A stretch of DNA of 64,000 nt from Pseudomonas sp. LBUM920. Lineage in GTDB: Bacteria; Pseudomonadota; Gammaproteobacteria; Pseudomonadales; Pseudomonadaceae. The stretch lies in the NCBI RefSeq assembly GCF_003852315.1, contig NZ_CP027762.1:2461501-2525500 (forward strand), given 5' to 3'. The translations under genes were made by a program, and so were the position numbers. Below the pieces are notes generated by a model. The model had not been told where the DNA came from and ran no database searches. It was given only the letters and a program-made list of their open reading frames with translations. Of the stretch, positions 47,338 to 54,759 are shown in pieces (within the stretch, counting starts at the first letter, position 1; the number at the start of each line of letters is the position of its first letter).

Positions 47338-48169
47338 GCAAGTCGCGGTATTGCCCCGGCGTAGCGGCGAAATGCTGTTTGAATGCGCGCTGAAAATGCG
47401 CCTGGTCGGCAAACCCTGCCGCCAGCGCCACGTCAGCGATCAACTCGCCGTTGCGCAATTGAGTTCGGGCAAACTGGATACGCCGGTTGACCAGAAAGGC
47501 ATGCGGCGTCAGCCCGTAATACTGCTTGAACGCACGGATCAGATACGACGGCGACAGCTCGGCCGCCAGGCAAATCTCCTCGAGCTTCAACGCCTCGGTG
47601 CAGTGCGCGCGGATGTACTCGGCGGCCCGCTCCAGCTTGTGGTTGACCTCCCGCACTGGCGTCAATGAAGGGTTCAGACGCTGTTGCACCTCGGTGAAAA
47701 AACTCACCAGCGCGCTCTGTTTTTGCAGCAGTTCGGCGTGCTCATCCAGCAGCATTGCGTACAGCTCGATCAAACCGTTGAACAGTACCGGATCGCGGGT
47801 GTAAGGCGTGTTGAACGGCCGATAACCCTGATCGGTACTGAATCCCAGCTGGTATTGCAGGTCGGTCAGCCAAGGCGTGTCGAGGTAAATCATGTGATAC
47901 GACCAAGGCTGGTCGTAGATCGGATTGCACGCATGCACATCGCCGGGGTTCATCAACACCACCGTGCCGGCGCTGATCTCAAACGTCTGCGCGCCGTAGT
48001 GGTAATAACTGCGCCCGGTGGTGATCGCGCCGATGGAAAAATGCTCGTGGGCGTGACGGGTATAAGTGACCTTGCGCCCATCGGCTATGGTCCGCGCTTC
48101 GATGAACGGCATGCGCGCATCACGCCAGAAGCGCGGCGCTTGTGCGGGGTCAGCGGTGTTCAGCGACAT
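47279..48169 (-). CDS. AraC-family transcriptional regulator with cupin sensor domain
   Basis: 296 residues from the ATG at 48169. The N-terminal cupin (HAHEHFSIGAITTGRSYYHY; MNPGDVHACNPI) is followed by two helix-turn-helices (LEEICLAAELSPSYLIRAFK; IADVALAAGFADQAHFQRAF). Convergence with the LysE gene suggests that it regulates the exporter. The C-terminal tail (~20 residues past the last helix) is coded by DNA that also encodes the end of LysE. Confidence 0.9.
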   Translation of the reverse strand: MSLNTADPAQAPRFWRDARMPFIEARTIADGRKVTYTRHAHEHFSIGAITTGRSYYHYGAQTFEISAGTVVLMNPGDVHACNPIYDQPWSYHMIYLDTPWLTDLQYQLGFSTDQGYRPFNTPYTRDPVLFNGLIELYAMLLDEHAELLQKQSALVSFFTEVQQRLNPSLTPVREVNHKLERAAEYIRAHCTEALKLEEICLAAELSPSYLIRAFKQYYGLTPHAFLVNRRIQFARTQLRNGELIADVALAAGFADQAHFQRAFKQHFAATPGQYRDLLKPSANNPHWPPATRPLSG

Positions 48170-48444
48170 GGCGGTGGCTCCATCCCTTGAGGAACGAAGG
48201 GCGATCATTACACAGACCGCCAGGGCCGTCAGCAACGCTGAGCTCTACACGCAGCCGTCGGCATCGCGAGTGTGTTGGTAGGTGTAGCCGGTCGGCAGGT
48301 GCCAGCCGTCGAGTACTCCACCCGACAGTTCAGCCTCAAACCCCTTGTGCGCAAAATGGGAGTGGCTTGCGGGTGGAATACGCCGGCCAAGGTCCATTTA
48401 TGCTAAAAACCCTGCTCACGCCGTTTTCAGCCCTAGAGCCGCAC

Positions 48445-48984
48445 ATGACATCGTCTTCGCCCATCCAGATTCGCGCCGCGAGCCCCCAGGATGCCTTATG
48501 CATCGGCGTGCTGGGCATGCAGGTATTTCTCGATACCTACGCTACCGAAGGCATTCGCAGCGCCATCGCCACCGAAGCGCTGCAAGCCTTTGCGCCGGCT
48601 ACCATCTCGCAGCTGATGACCGAACCCGGCAGCGCTCTGGTGGTGGCAGAAACCAACGGCCACCTCGTCGGTTTTGCTCAAATCAAACTGCGCGCCGGGC
48701 ACGCAATGCTTCCATCCTCCAACGTTGCCGAGCTACAACGCCTGTACATCCAGGAGCGCTTTACCGGCCGGGGTATCGGCTACCAACTGCTGCAAGCGGC
48801 CGAGCAACACGCAGCGCTGGCCGGGGCTTCACTGTTGTGGGCCACGGTGTGGGTCGGCAATGAACGGGCACTGGGTTTTTACCCGCGCCGCGGCTACGAA
48901 CTGCTGGGCTCGCCGACCTATACGTTCCAGGGCGAAACCCACGAGAACCGGTTGTTTGGTAAAACCCTGAGCGCCGGCGGGTGA
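48445..48984 (+). CDS. GNAT-family N-acetyltransferase
   Basis: 179 residues from the ATG at 48445; the ATG at 48400 would add 15 residues. The acetyl-CoA-binding motif is ELQRLYIQERFTGRGIGYQL and motif B fits WATVWVGNERALGFYPRRGY. It acetylates an unknown amine. Its TGA is followed at once by the ATG of the next gene. Confidence 0.88.
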   Translation: MTSSSPIQIRAASPQDALCIGVLGMQVFLDTYATEGIRSAIATEALQAFAPATISQLMTEPGSALVVAETNGHLVGFAQIKLRAGHAMLPSSNVAELQRLYIQERFTGRGIGYQLLQAAEQHAALAGASLLWATVWVGNERALGFYPRRGYELLGSPTYTFQGETHENRLFGKTLSAGG

Positions 48985-49485
48985 ATGATGAGCGAGGATG
49001 AAGCAGCCTTTGGTGTAACCGTCGCCTACCTCAGGTGCGCCCTGGACATCGGCGTTATCGATGTGGCCGCGGTCATTCAATGGGCGGATACGACACTGGC
49101 GACACTGCAGCATCCTCCCTATGCGCTGATAGAACTCGCGCTCATGAGCAGGTCGAGTCGCGAGGAGGTCATGTGGCAGCTATTGCAAGTCGCCGCGCCG
49201 GCCATGGCCGAAGACGAAATGCTGCCTTATGTGCTGTCGGTTGCGCACAGCCGACTTCTTGGTGACCCCGCCTTCGGGCGACGCCTGGCCGAGGGCATTT
49301 ACCGTCTATGGACCCGGTCAGGCTACGACTTACCCGGCACCCTGCAGGCGTGCGGGTATTTTGATGATGCGTACAGCCTGGCGGACAGCGGAGTGCATGG
49401 GCATGCCGAAGTCATCGACCGCGAGCTACTCGAATTCACGCAACACTTTGCGGGCCTCGACTGGCAAACCCTCAAAGCGCCTTAG
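48985..49485 (+). CDS. Conserved hypothetical protein
   Basis: A 166-residue helical-looking acidic protein that I do not recognise. It starts directly after the acetyltransferase stop (TGAATGATG), so it is in the same transcript. It has no signal peptide or membrane helix. Its end overlaps the convergent GNAT gene by 14 nt. Confidence 0.7.
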   Translation: MMSEDEAAFGVTVAYLRCALDIGVIDVAAVIQWADTTLATLQHPPYALIELALMSRSSREEVMWQLLQVAAPAMAEDEMLPYVLSVAHSRLLGDPAFGRRLAEGIYRLWTRSGYDLPGTLQACGYFDDAYSLADSGVHGHAEVIDRELLEFTQHFAGLDWQTLKAP

Positions 49486-49897
49486 ACAAAAACACCCGGC
49501 TGCTGCCCGCAGGCAAGCACGGCACCTCACCAAACCGCACCCACCCCTGCTTCTGGTAAAACGCCGGTGCCTGAAAACTGAGGGTGTACAGCACCGCGCT
49601 CAAGCAACCCCGGCGCCGGGCTTCGTCTTCGAAGGCTTGCAGCAATTGGCTGCCCAGGCTCGAGCCGCGCAGGGCATCGGGCAAGTGGAACAGGTCGAGG
49701 AAGGCCATGCCCAAAGAGGTTTTGCCGGTGATGCCGCCGAGGATCTGCCGAGTGCCCGGATCCCTGACCAGCACCGTCAGTGGCTGGCGGTCGTTGGCAC
49801 CGGTGATGGCTTCATTGAACGCGGCGAGACCGTTGCCGAGCAGGCGCTCGGCGTCGGGTTTGGGTTGGTCGCTGATTTCAATCTGGGGGTGCGGCAT
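49472..49897 (-). CDS. GNAT-family N-acetyltransferase
   Basis: 141 residues from the ATG at 49897 (PHPQIEISDQPKPDAERLLG). Acetyl-CoA motif: LFHLPDALRGSSLGSQLLQA; motif B: YTLSFQAPAFYQKQGWVRF. It lies 56 nt downstream of the membrane-protein gene on the same strand. Confidence 0.88.
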   Translation of the reverse strand: MPHPQIEISDQPKPDAERLLGNGLAAFNEAITGANDRQPLTVLVRDPGTRQILGGITGKTSLGMAFLDLFHLPDALRGSSLGSQLLQAFEDEARRRGCLSAVLYTLSFQAPAFYQKQGWVRFGEVPCLPAGSSRVFLSKAL

Positions 49898-49953
49898 CGT
49901 GTTGGGTTCCTCGCTTTGCAACGCCTTGACACTATCCCGTGGGGTCGACTGTT

Positions 49954-51099
49954 TCATGGTGTCGTCTGGGGGGGCGTGACCGGTTTCAATTTCTTGGGTA
50001 CGCGAATCGCGTTGCCGCTTTGGGTGAGCGCGCAGTAGGCAGACTGTTCCGGCCATTCTTTGCGCTGTGTTTTGATCAGGCTGGTAGGGCACAACAACAG
50101 CACGTCGCCGAAAGAAAACAGCGGGAACGCAGAGACGACGGGTTGACCACGCAACGTTTCTACATTTCCCCACACGCGGGTGTCGAAATCTTCGGTCGCA
50201 TAGGTTTTGGTCAGCAAGAACCTGGACTCCGCAGGGGCTCGAGCATTCATGACAAACGCTGCCGAATAAACCAGGGCCGCCGACCCGCCGGGCGAAATAC
50301 TGATGATCATCCCTCCACTCCCGAGAACGGCCGCCAGAACAAGTGTCAGTCGCTTGAACAGGTCCGCCCGGCTGACATAGAAAATCACTACTGGCAGCAG
50401 GGTGATGCAGGCGGCGAACATCGAGATCAGCATCAGCCGAGTGATTGCATCGGGCGTGTCCTCGCCTATATAGGCCTTAAGAATAAGGCTGGCGGGGAAT
50501 ATGGCGGACAACACCGTGCTGACCAGCAGCAAAGACAGCATCAGCATGAACCAGCAGCGTAGCGGCCAGCTCTTGGCATTGCCGGGGCCGGCCATGGTGG
50601 CGCAAGTGTCGACTGCCAATCTGAAAGTGGTGCGCGCCAGCATTGAGCCAAGTGCGAGCCCTAGCAACAGCAGGACCCATAAGAGTTTCTCACCGTCACT
50701 CAGGCGTGGTCCTTCGAAGATCTGCCACAGCAAGGCGACAATCCCCACCCATACAGGCAGCAAAAGAATGCTTACCAGCTTGGGCTGCAGCGACGGGACA
50801 TCATTGAACAAAGACACCGTGAGCCCGAATAGTACCGTGGTCGACACCAGGATCAGAATGTACACGGCGAGCATGCCAATCACAGTAGCAAGCCAGGGAA
50901 TCAGCGCAGACTTGGCCTCCAGTGCGGCCGCCATCACATCCGGGCGACCAATCGCGGTCGCGTAAGTCGACAGCGTATAAAACCCCAGCAGCGTGCCCAG
51001 CCCGGTAAAAATCACGCTGAGCGGCGCCCAGAAGGTCAGTGCGCGCTTGAGGTTCTTCTTCAACGCTTGTTGAAAGGTAATCGGTCTTGCGTTGATCAC
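49954..51099 (-). CDS. Multi-pass membrane protein of unknown function
   Basis: About 381 residues from a GTG at 51099, chosen because GGAAGGA sits 7 nt upstream. An ATG at 51159 would add 20 residues. Around seven or eight hydrophobic segments can be seen (for example LSVIFTGLGTLLGFY, LATVIGMLAVYILILVSTTV, LLLVLLLLGLALGSML-like and LMLISMFAACITLLPVVIFY). I recognise no family. The C-terminal ~90 residues are soluble (ATEDFDTRVWGNVETLRGQP). Confidence 0.7.
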   Translation of the reverse strand: MINARPITFQQALKKNLKRALTFWAPLSVIFTGLGTLLGFYTLSTYATAIGRPDVMAAALEAKSALIPWLATVIGMLAVYILILVSTTVLFGLTVSLFNDVPSLQPKLVSILLLPVWVGIVALLWQIFEGPRLSDGEKLLWVLLLLGLALGSMLARTTFRLAVDTCATMAGPGNAKSWPLRCWFMLMLSLLLVSTVLSAIFPASLILKAYIGEDTPDAITRLMLISMFAACITLLPVVIFYVSRADLFKRLTLVLAAVLGSGGMIISISPGGSAALVYSAAFVMNARAPAESRFLLTKTYATEDFDTRVWGNVETLRGQPVVSAFPLFSFGDVLLLCPTSLIKTQRKEWPEQSAYCALTQSGNAIRVPKKLKPVTPPQTTP

Positions 51100-51199
51100 G
51101 TGGGGTTCCTTCCCAGAAGTGAGGACGAACGAACTGCTCCGAATCAGTTCAGGACGCATTGTCGGGCGCCGGCAAAAGGATGAACTATAAGGGTGGCTA

Positions 51200-51691
51200 T
51201 TATAAAGCCATCACCATCTCATGCCACGCCATCCCGCCATGGTCAGAAGGCGAAGGCTGCACATAGCTGTAACCCATGCGCGTGTACAACGGCACATGCT
51301 GCTCCTTGCACATCAAGTGAATCGTCTGCTTGCCCATGGCCTGCATGCGTTGCACAAACTCGGTCATCAACCGCTTGGAATAGCCCTTGCCCTGCTGCGC
51401 CGGGTCAACCACCACCGACATGATCACCACATTCGGCGCGTCGGCCGAATGCCCCACCAACTCCTTGAACGCCTCGTCCGACATCACCACCTGATGGGCG
51501 CAGCCAGAGTTGATAAAACCCACCACCTCGCCATCTGCTTTCAGAATCAAAAAGCCTTCGGGGTACTGCGCAATGCGCGTAGCGATTTTCTCCAGGGTCG
51601 CGGCCTCATCGCCTTCGTAAGCGCTGATTTCGATTTCAAAGCAGCGCGCGGCATCGGCGGGGAGGGCGTTACGGAAGGTGAGGGCGGGCAT
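51200..51691 (-). CDS. GNAT-family N-acetyltransferase
   Basis: 163 residues from the ATG at 51691, with AGGAA upstream. The fold is clear from VVIMSVVVDPAQQGKGYSKR (acetyl-CoA motif) and LMCKEQHVPLYTRMGYSYVQ. The N-terminal part (FRNALPADAARCFEIEISAY) and the overall plan resemble arylalkylamine-type acetyltransferases. Confidence 0.9.
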   Translation of the reverse strand: MPALTFRNALPADAARCFEIEISAYEGDEAATLEKIATRIAQYPEGFLILKADGEVVGFINSGCAHQVVMSDEAFKELVGHSADAPNVVIMSVVVDPAQQGKGYSKRLMTEFVQRMQAMGKQTIHLMCKEQHVPLYTRMGYSYVQPSPSDHGGMAWHEMVMAL

Positions 51692-51815
51692 GGGTATTTC
51701 CTGGGACGTTAAGCGAAAGGCCACATCATAAAGAAACATCAAGGGCCTGACACGGATTGTGGCGAGCTGCCTTGTTGCAGTACGCCGGCCCATTCAACGC
51801 CGCGCGCGGGCTTTT

Positions 51816-51950
51816 TGTGGCGAGCGGGCTTGCCCCGCGTTCGGCTGCGAAGCAGCCCCAGTCAAAACCAACGCGGTACGCCAGGCAAATTTTAGTGGCT
51901 GTTTCTGGGGCTGCTGCGCAACCCAACGCGGGGCAAGCCCGCTCACCACA
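51816..51950. repeat. REP-like inverted element
   Basis: Arms TGTGGCGAGCGGGCTTGCCC and GGGCAAGCCCGCTCACCACA enclose a loop with GGCTGCGAAGCAGCC. A further half-element (ATTGTGGCGAGCTGCC) lies just before it at about 51757. Confidence 0.8.
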
Positions 51951-51983
51951 AAAAAGGTGGGCTTGAACCGACCGCCGAAAGCC

Positions 51984-52009
51984 AGAAAACCCGCCGAAGC
52001 GGGTTTTCT
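51984..52009 (-). terminator. Rho-independent-type hairpin after the gene remnant at 52026
   Basis: A perfect 11-bp stem AGAAAACCCGC / GCGGGTTTTCT with a 4-nt loop. On the minus strand it follows the stop at 52026-52028 by 17 nt and is followed by a T-rich stretch. Confidence 0.7.
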
Positions 52010-52025
52010 CACAACTCACCTTTCA

Positions 52026-52100
52026 TCAAGCCACAGCAGGCACATCAACTCCCCGCGTCTCAATCACAGAAAACACATCCGCGGCATCCTGAGCGAGAAT
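52026..52100 (-). pseudogene. Possible 3' remnant of a truncated gene
   Basis: A minus-strand frame encodes ILAQDAADVFSVIETRGVDV then PAVA and a stop, immediately before a good terminator. Upstream it runs into the GGGGTCAGACC hairpin element at 52098. It looks like the tail of a chromosomal gene whose body was lost when the island formed; I could not name it. Confidence 0.4.
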
Positions 52101-52144
52101 AGGGGTCAGACCACGTTTTCAATAATGGTAGTCTGACCCCTATT
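52098..52144. repeat. GGGGTCAGACC hairpin element, left copy
   Basis: Perfect 14-nt arms AATAGGGGTCAGAC and GTCTGACCCCTATT around a 19-nt loop. A related element lies at 53637-53690, so the pair brackets the AT-rich island. Confidence 0.75.
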
Positions 52145-52228
52145 TCCGCTCTAGTGCTATGAGACGAATTGTTCTCATCAATTTAATATGCATGGGAAAA
52201 ATTTACGGGTGTTCTGGTTGCCCTGAGA

Positions 52229-52328
52229 GCCTAACGCCGCCATAAGTTGCGAAAAAGGCTTGGCTAAAATTAGCGACGAAGGAGCGCAAGCCAAGCTTTT
52301 GCGTCCGCTCTTGATGGCTTTGTTATAT
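52229..52328 (-). other. attC-like integron recombination site
   Basis: In the sense of the cassette gene (minus strand) the site runs from ATATAAC (52328-52322) to the core site GTTAGGC (52235-52229), which fits GTTRRRY. Between them are imperfect palindromic arms: AGCCATCAAG pairs with CTTATGGC apart from an unpaired base, and GCTTGGC pairs with GCCAAGC in the inner stem. The 100-bp length, conserved AAC/GTT ends, extrahelical mismatch and location 14 nt after the gene stop are what an attC should show. The AAC-side box is one base off RYYYAAC. Confidence 0.72.
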
Positions 52329-52342
52329 TCAAAATCTGGAAA

Positions 52343-52954
52343 TCATCTATTAGAAAAATTCTGAATTATTACTGCATCAGACTTGTGATCATTAGTGTCG
52401 ATTGAGTAGCAAAAGCTTATTGATTGATCTGCACTGAACTCTTGGTATAAAGTAGGTCTTAGAAGTCTAGTTTTATTGTCATTGAACGGTGTTCTTGCTC
52501 GCCCATCTTGATTTCTCCTAACACCATAACAGTAGCGCTTTTTAGGGTCTTGGCTATCACTCTTTGATAGAGATGCAATCATTGCTTCCTCAATCCGTGG
52601 TGGTTTACCTAAAGTTATTTGAGTTGGAATAAATTGAGCAAAGTATTCATTAAACTGACTCAATATATCTCCAAGGTTTTCACCATACTCTATATTAAAA
52701 AACTCTCTCAATAGTTTCGGTTCAATAAGAAAACCATTTGCGTTAACAGCTGAAATCAGTCGTTCATTAATATTTTGACTCTTCAATATCTCTATTTTTA
52801 GCAGGGCGTATTTCGGCTTTATTTCTCCTTTCTCGTACAATTTTGCTAAGACGATGTAGTCAAGGCCTTTGTAATTGAAAGGGAAACCTTCTATAGCCCA
52901 ACCGTTTGCAATCATGTCCGCTTTTAACAACTTGAAGCTTTCAAATACACTCAT
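52343..52954 (-). CDS. Integron-cassette gene, DUF6037-like protein of unknown function
   Basis: 203 residues of AT-rich coding sequence, unlike its neighbours. Segments such as YKGLDYIVLAKLYEKGEIKP, FFNIEYGENLGDILSQFNEY, SLSKSDSQDPKKRYCYGVRR and FNDNKTRLLRPTLYQEF recall the DUF6037 family as I remember it; the name was not checked. No catalytic motif is evident, nor a signal peptide or membrane helix. The stop is 14 nt before the attC-like site and the orientation is opposite to the integrase fragment, as expected for the first cassette of an integron. Function unknown; foreign origin likely. Confidence 0.8.
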   Translation of the reverse strand: MSVFESFKLLKADMIANGWAIEGFPFNYKGLDYIVLAKLYEKGEIKPKYALLKIEILKSQNINERLISAVNANGFLIEPKLLREFFNIEYGENLGDILSQFNEYFAQFIPTQITLGKPPRIEEAMIASLSKSDSQDPKKRYCYGVRRNQDGRARTPFNDNKTRLLRPTLYQEFSADQSISFCYSIDTNDHKSDAVIIQNFSNR

Positions 52955-53215
52955 CTTTTTACTCTTATTGATCAGTCGTGCCTTTTGTATTGAATAGAAT
53001 GCAACTATTGGGAGGCACGATTCCTATGGAATATAACGGTTGAGTTGGTAGGCGGCTTTATGATTGCATGTTAGTGACTTCTTCATAACAATACCTCGCC
53101 CGGTCGATTCAGTACGTAAGTTCTCTCTATAAAACAATTGGTTATCTTGTTGCTGCTGCATACAACCTGTATTCGTTTAACTTTTTATTTTTGTGCAATC
53201 AAAAATACAGCATGA
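52955..53215. promoter_or_regulatory. Probable attI/promoter region of the relic integron
   Basis: This AT-rich gap separates the cassette start from the integrase fragment and should contain attI and the cassette promoter. GTTTAAC at 53175-53181 reads GTTAAAC on the cassette strand and fits the GTTRRRY core, so it is the best candidate insertion point. No palindromic attC-like partner lies beside it. Confidence 0.4.
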
Positions 53216-53446
53216 ATGCGATATATACAAGACACGCCTGCGAGAGCAGTTTGTAACGTTATTGGGGTGAATCACTACAGCATTCCCATCGAGAAGACCT
53301 ACTGGTACTGGATACGCTATTTCCTGCTCTACCACCGGATGCGCCACCCTCTGGAGATGGGGTCAGCGGAGTTAGCGAGTTTGTTACATGGCTGGCCCTC
53401 AGTCTTTACCCGTTTCATCTTGGAGCTGGGAGCAAGGAGCGATTGA
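53216..53446 (+). pseudogene. Truncated integron integrase (IntI) 5' fragment
   Basis: The 76-codon frame begins MRYIQDTPARAV and contains VNHYSIPIEKTYWYWIRYFL then LYHRMRHPLEMGSAEL, the core-binding (SAM-like) domain signature of integron integrases. After ELAS the frame breaks (another frame continues with FVTWLAL) and no catalytic domain with the R-H-R-Y residues follows. An ATG at 53212 is in another frame. It cannot make an active recombinase. Its orientation away from the cassette is that of intI in integrons. Confidence 0.72.
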
Positions 53447-53636
53447 ATAGTACCTTGCTTCCAAACGTCTTCAAGTCATCCGTAAACGTCCACTCTCGGC
53501 CAACAGCGGACAAAAGCAGCCGGGTTCAAGTGAGCTCAAAACCGGAGCGATCCACTTGGTCTAAAGTTTGAGTTCAACCCCATATAACTATTCACGGTAG
53601 GACTATGGCAGAAGAAACGGCGGAGACGAATAAAAC

Positions 53637-53690
53637 GGGGTCAGACCCCCTTTAACACTATGCCTATCAACATAGTGGTCTGATCCTATT
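53637..53690. repeat. GGGGTCAGACC hairpin element, right copy
   Basis: GGGGTCAGACC at 53637-53647 faces GGTCTGATCCTATT at 53677-53690, with an inner 7-bp stem CACTATG/CATAGTG. Its reverse complement begins AATAGGATCAGACCA, similar to the left copy at 52098. The stretch 53447-53636 holds no gene that I can support. Confidence 0.65.
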
Positions 53691-53731
53691 CCTCTCTTTC
53701 GACAGCACCGAATGCCTGTCCGGAACGTGCC

Positions 53732-54670
53732 TCAAACATGTTTTTTTTCGATTGCTGCCCCGAAGTGTCGATGGAGAAACTCGACCTGCGTGCGTAACAC
53801 GTCGGCGAAACCTGCCCCGCCTTCGTAGACGTCATAGTGACCACCAGCGCTGCGGAACAATTCAGCCCGCGGAGCCTTGCGTGCAACCTTGAGCGCAGCC
53901 GGCACTGGCGCAATCGAGTCTGACTCCGGAACGACGAGCAGGAAGGGAACGCGCACTGACGCGGCACGGCGCACGGGGCGGCGCCACGAGAAACTCAGCA
54001 ATGACCGCGCGGCCACCCGGTTATGCCATGGCGTCCCATCCTTCGGCGTCATGAGCCTTTCCCCGAACACGCCGTCAGGTGTGGCACCGATGGACAGTTC
54101 CCCGGGTTTGCCGTGACCGGGAATGTAGATCGGCTGGCGGCCCACCAGGGCGCCGAGTACATCGAGCAGCGCCAACCCGAACAGCCGAACGCCAAGTTTG
54201 GGCGGGGCCATGATTGCTGCGGCCAAGCCGTCCGTGAGTGGCGCCTGAGTGATTGCACCTGCCAGGCGAGTGTCCGAAGCAGCCAGCTCGACGACATGCA
54301 TACCGGCAAACGATGTGCCCCAGATAATGACCTTGCGCGGATCGATGTAGGGCTGGTCGGCGGCCCAGCCGATGACCGTTGCATAATCCTCGCGCTGGCG
54401 CGGAACAGAGAGTACTTCCCGCGGCTGCCCATCGGAGCCACCGAAGTTGCGGTAGTCGAAGGCGATGGCGACGAATCCCTCCTCGCGAAAACGCTCGGCG
54501 AACGGGGCCAGCCCGCATGCCTTGATCGCGCCGATGCCGTGGGCCATTACCACCACGGGATGAGGGCCAGTGCCTCCTGGCAGGTAGACCCACGCCTCGA
54601 TCTCGTCACCCGACGCGGTCGGAATTCGGACAGTGATGCGCTCGGGAGCGTTGTGGGTGAGGCTTGTCAT
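53732..54670 (-). CDS. Alpha/beta hydrolase (dienelactone hydrolase/S15-like)
   Basis: 312 residues. The oxyanion region is VVVMAHGIGAIKACGLAPFA, the nucleophile elbow is IWGTSFAGMHVVEL (Ser), the acid lies in LLVVPESDSIAP and the His in AGGHYDVYEG. No signal peptide, so cytoplasmic. It lies 89 nt downstream of an MFS exporter gene on the same strand and is probably co-transcribed. Confidence 0.9.
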   Translation of the reverse strand: MTSLTHNAPERITVRIPTASGDEIEAWVYLPGGTGPHPVVVMAHGIGAIKACGLAPFAERFREEGFVAIAFDYRNFGGSDGQPREVLSVPRQREDYATVIGWAADQPYIDPRKVIIWGTSFAGMHVVELAASDTRLAGAITQAPLTDGLAAAIMAPPKLGVRLFGLALLDVLGALVGRQPIYIPGHGKPGELSIGATPDGVFGERLMTPKDGTPWHNRVAARSLLSFSWRRPVRRAASVRVPFLLVVPESDSIAPVPAALKVARKAPRAELFRSAGGHYDVYEGGAGFADVLRTQVEFLHRHFGAAIEKKHV

Positions 54671-54759
54671 GATCGTTACCTTCCAGTCATTACGATTGGC
54701 GCCAACTGTGCTGCAACAGCACGCGACGCTGCGCCTGCTTCGATTTGGCTACTCTCTCG

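Noticed and set aside
53018..53085. A possible second attC-like site (ATATAACGG ... GTTAGTG) upstream of the cassette gene.
   Set aside because: The ends have AAC/GTT boxes, but the sequence between them does not form paired arms.
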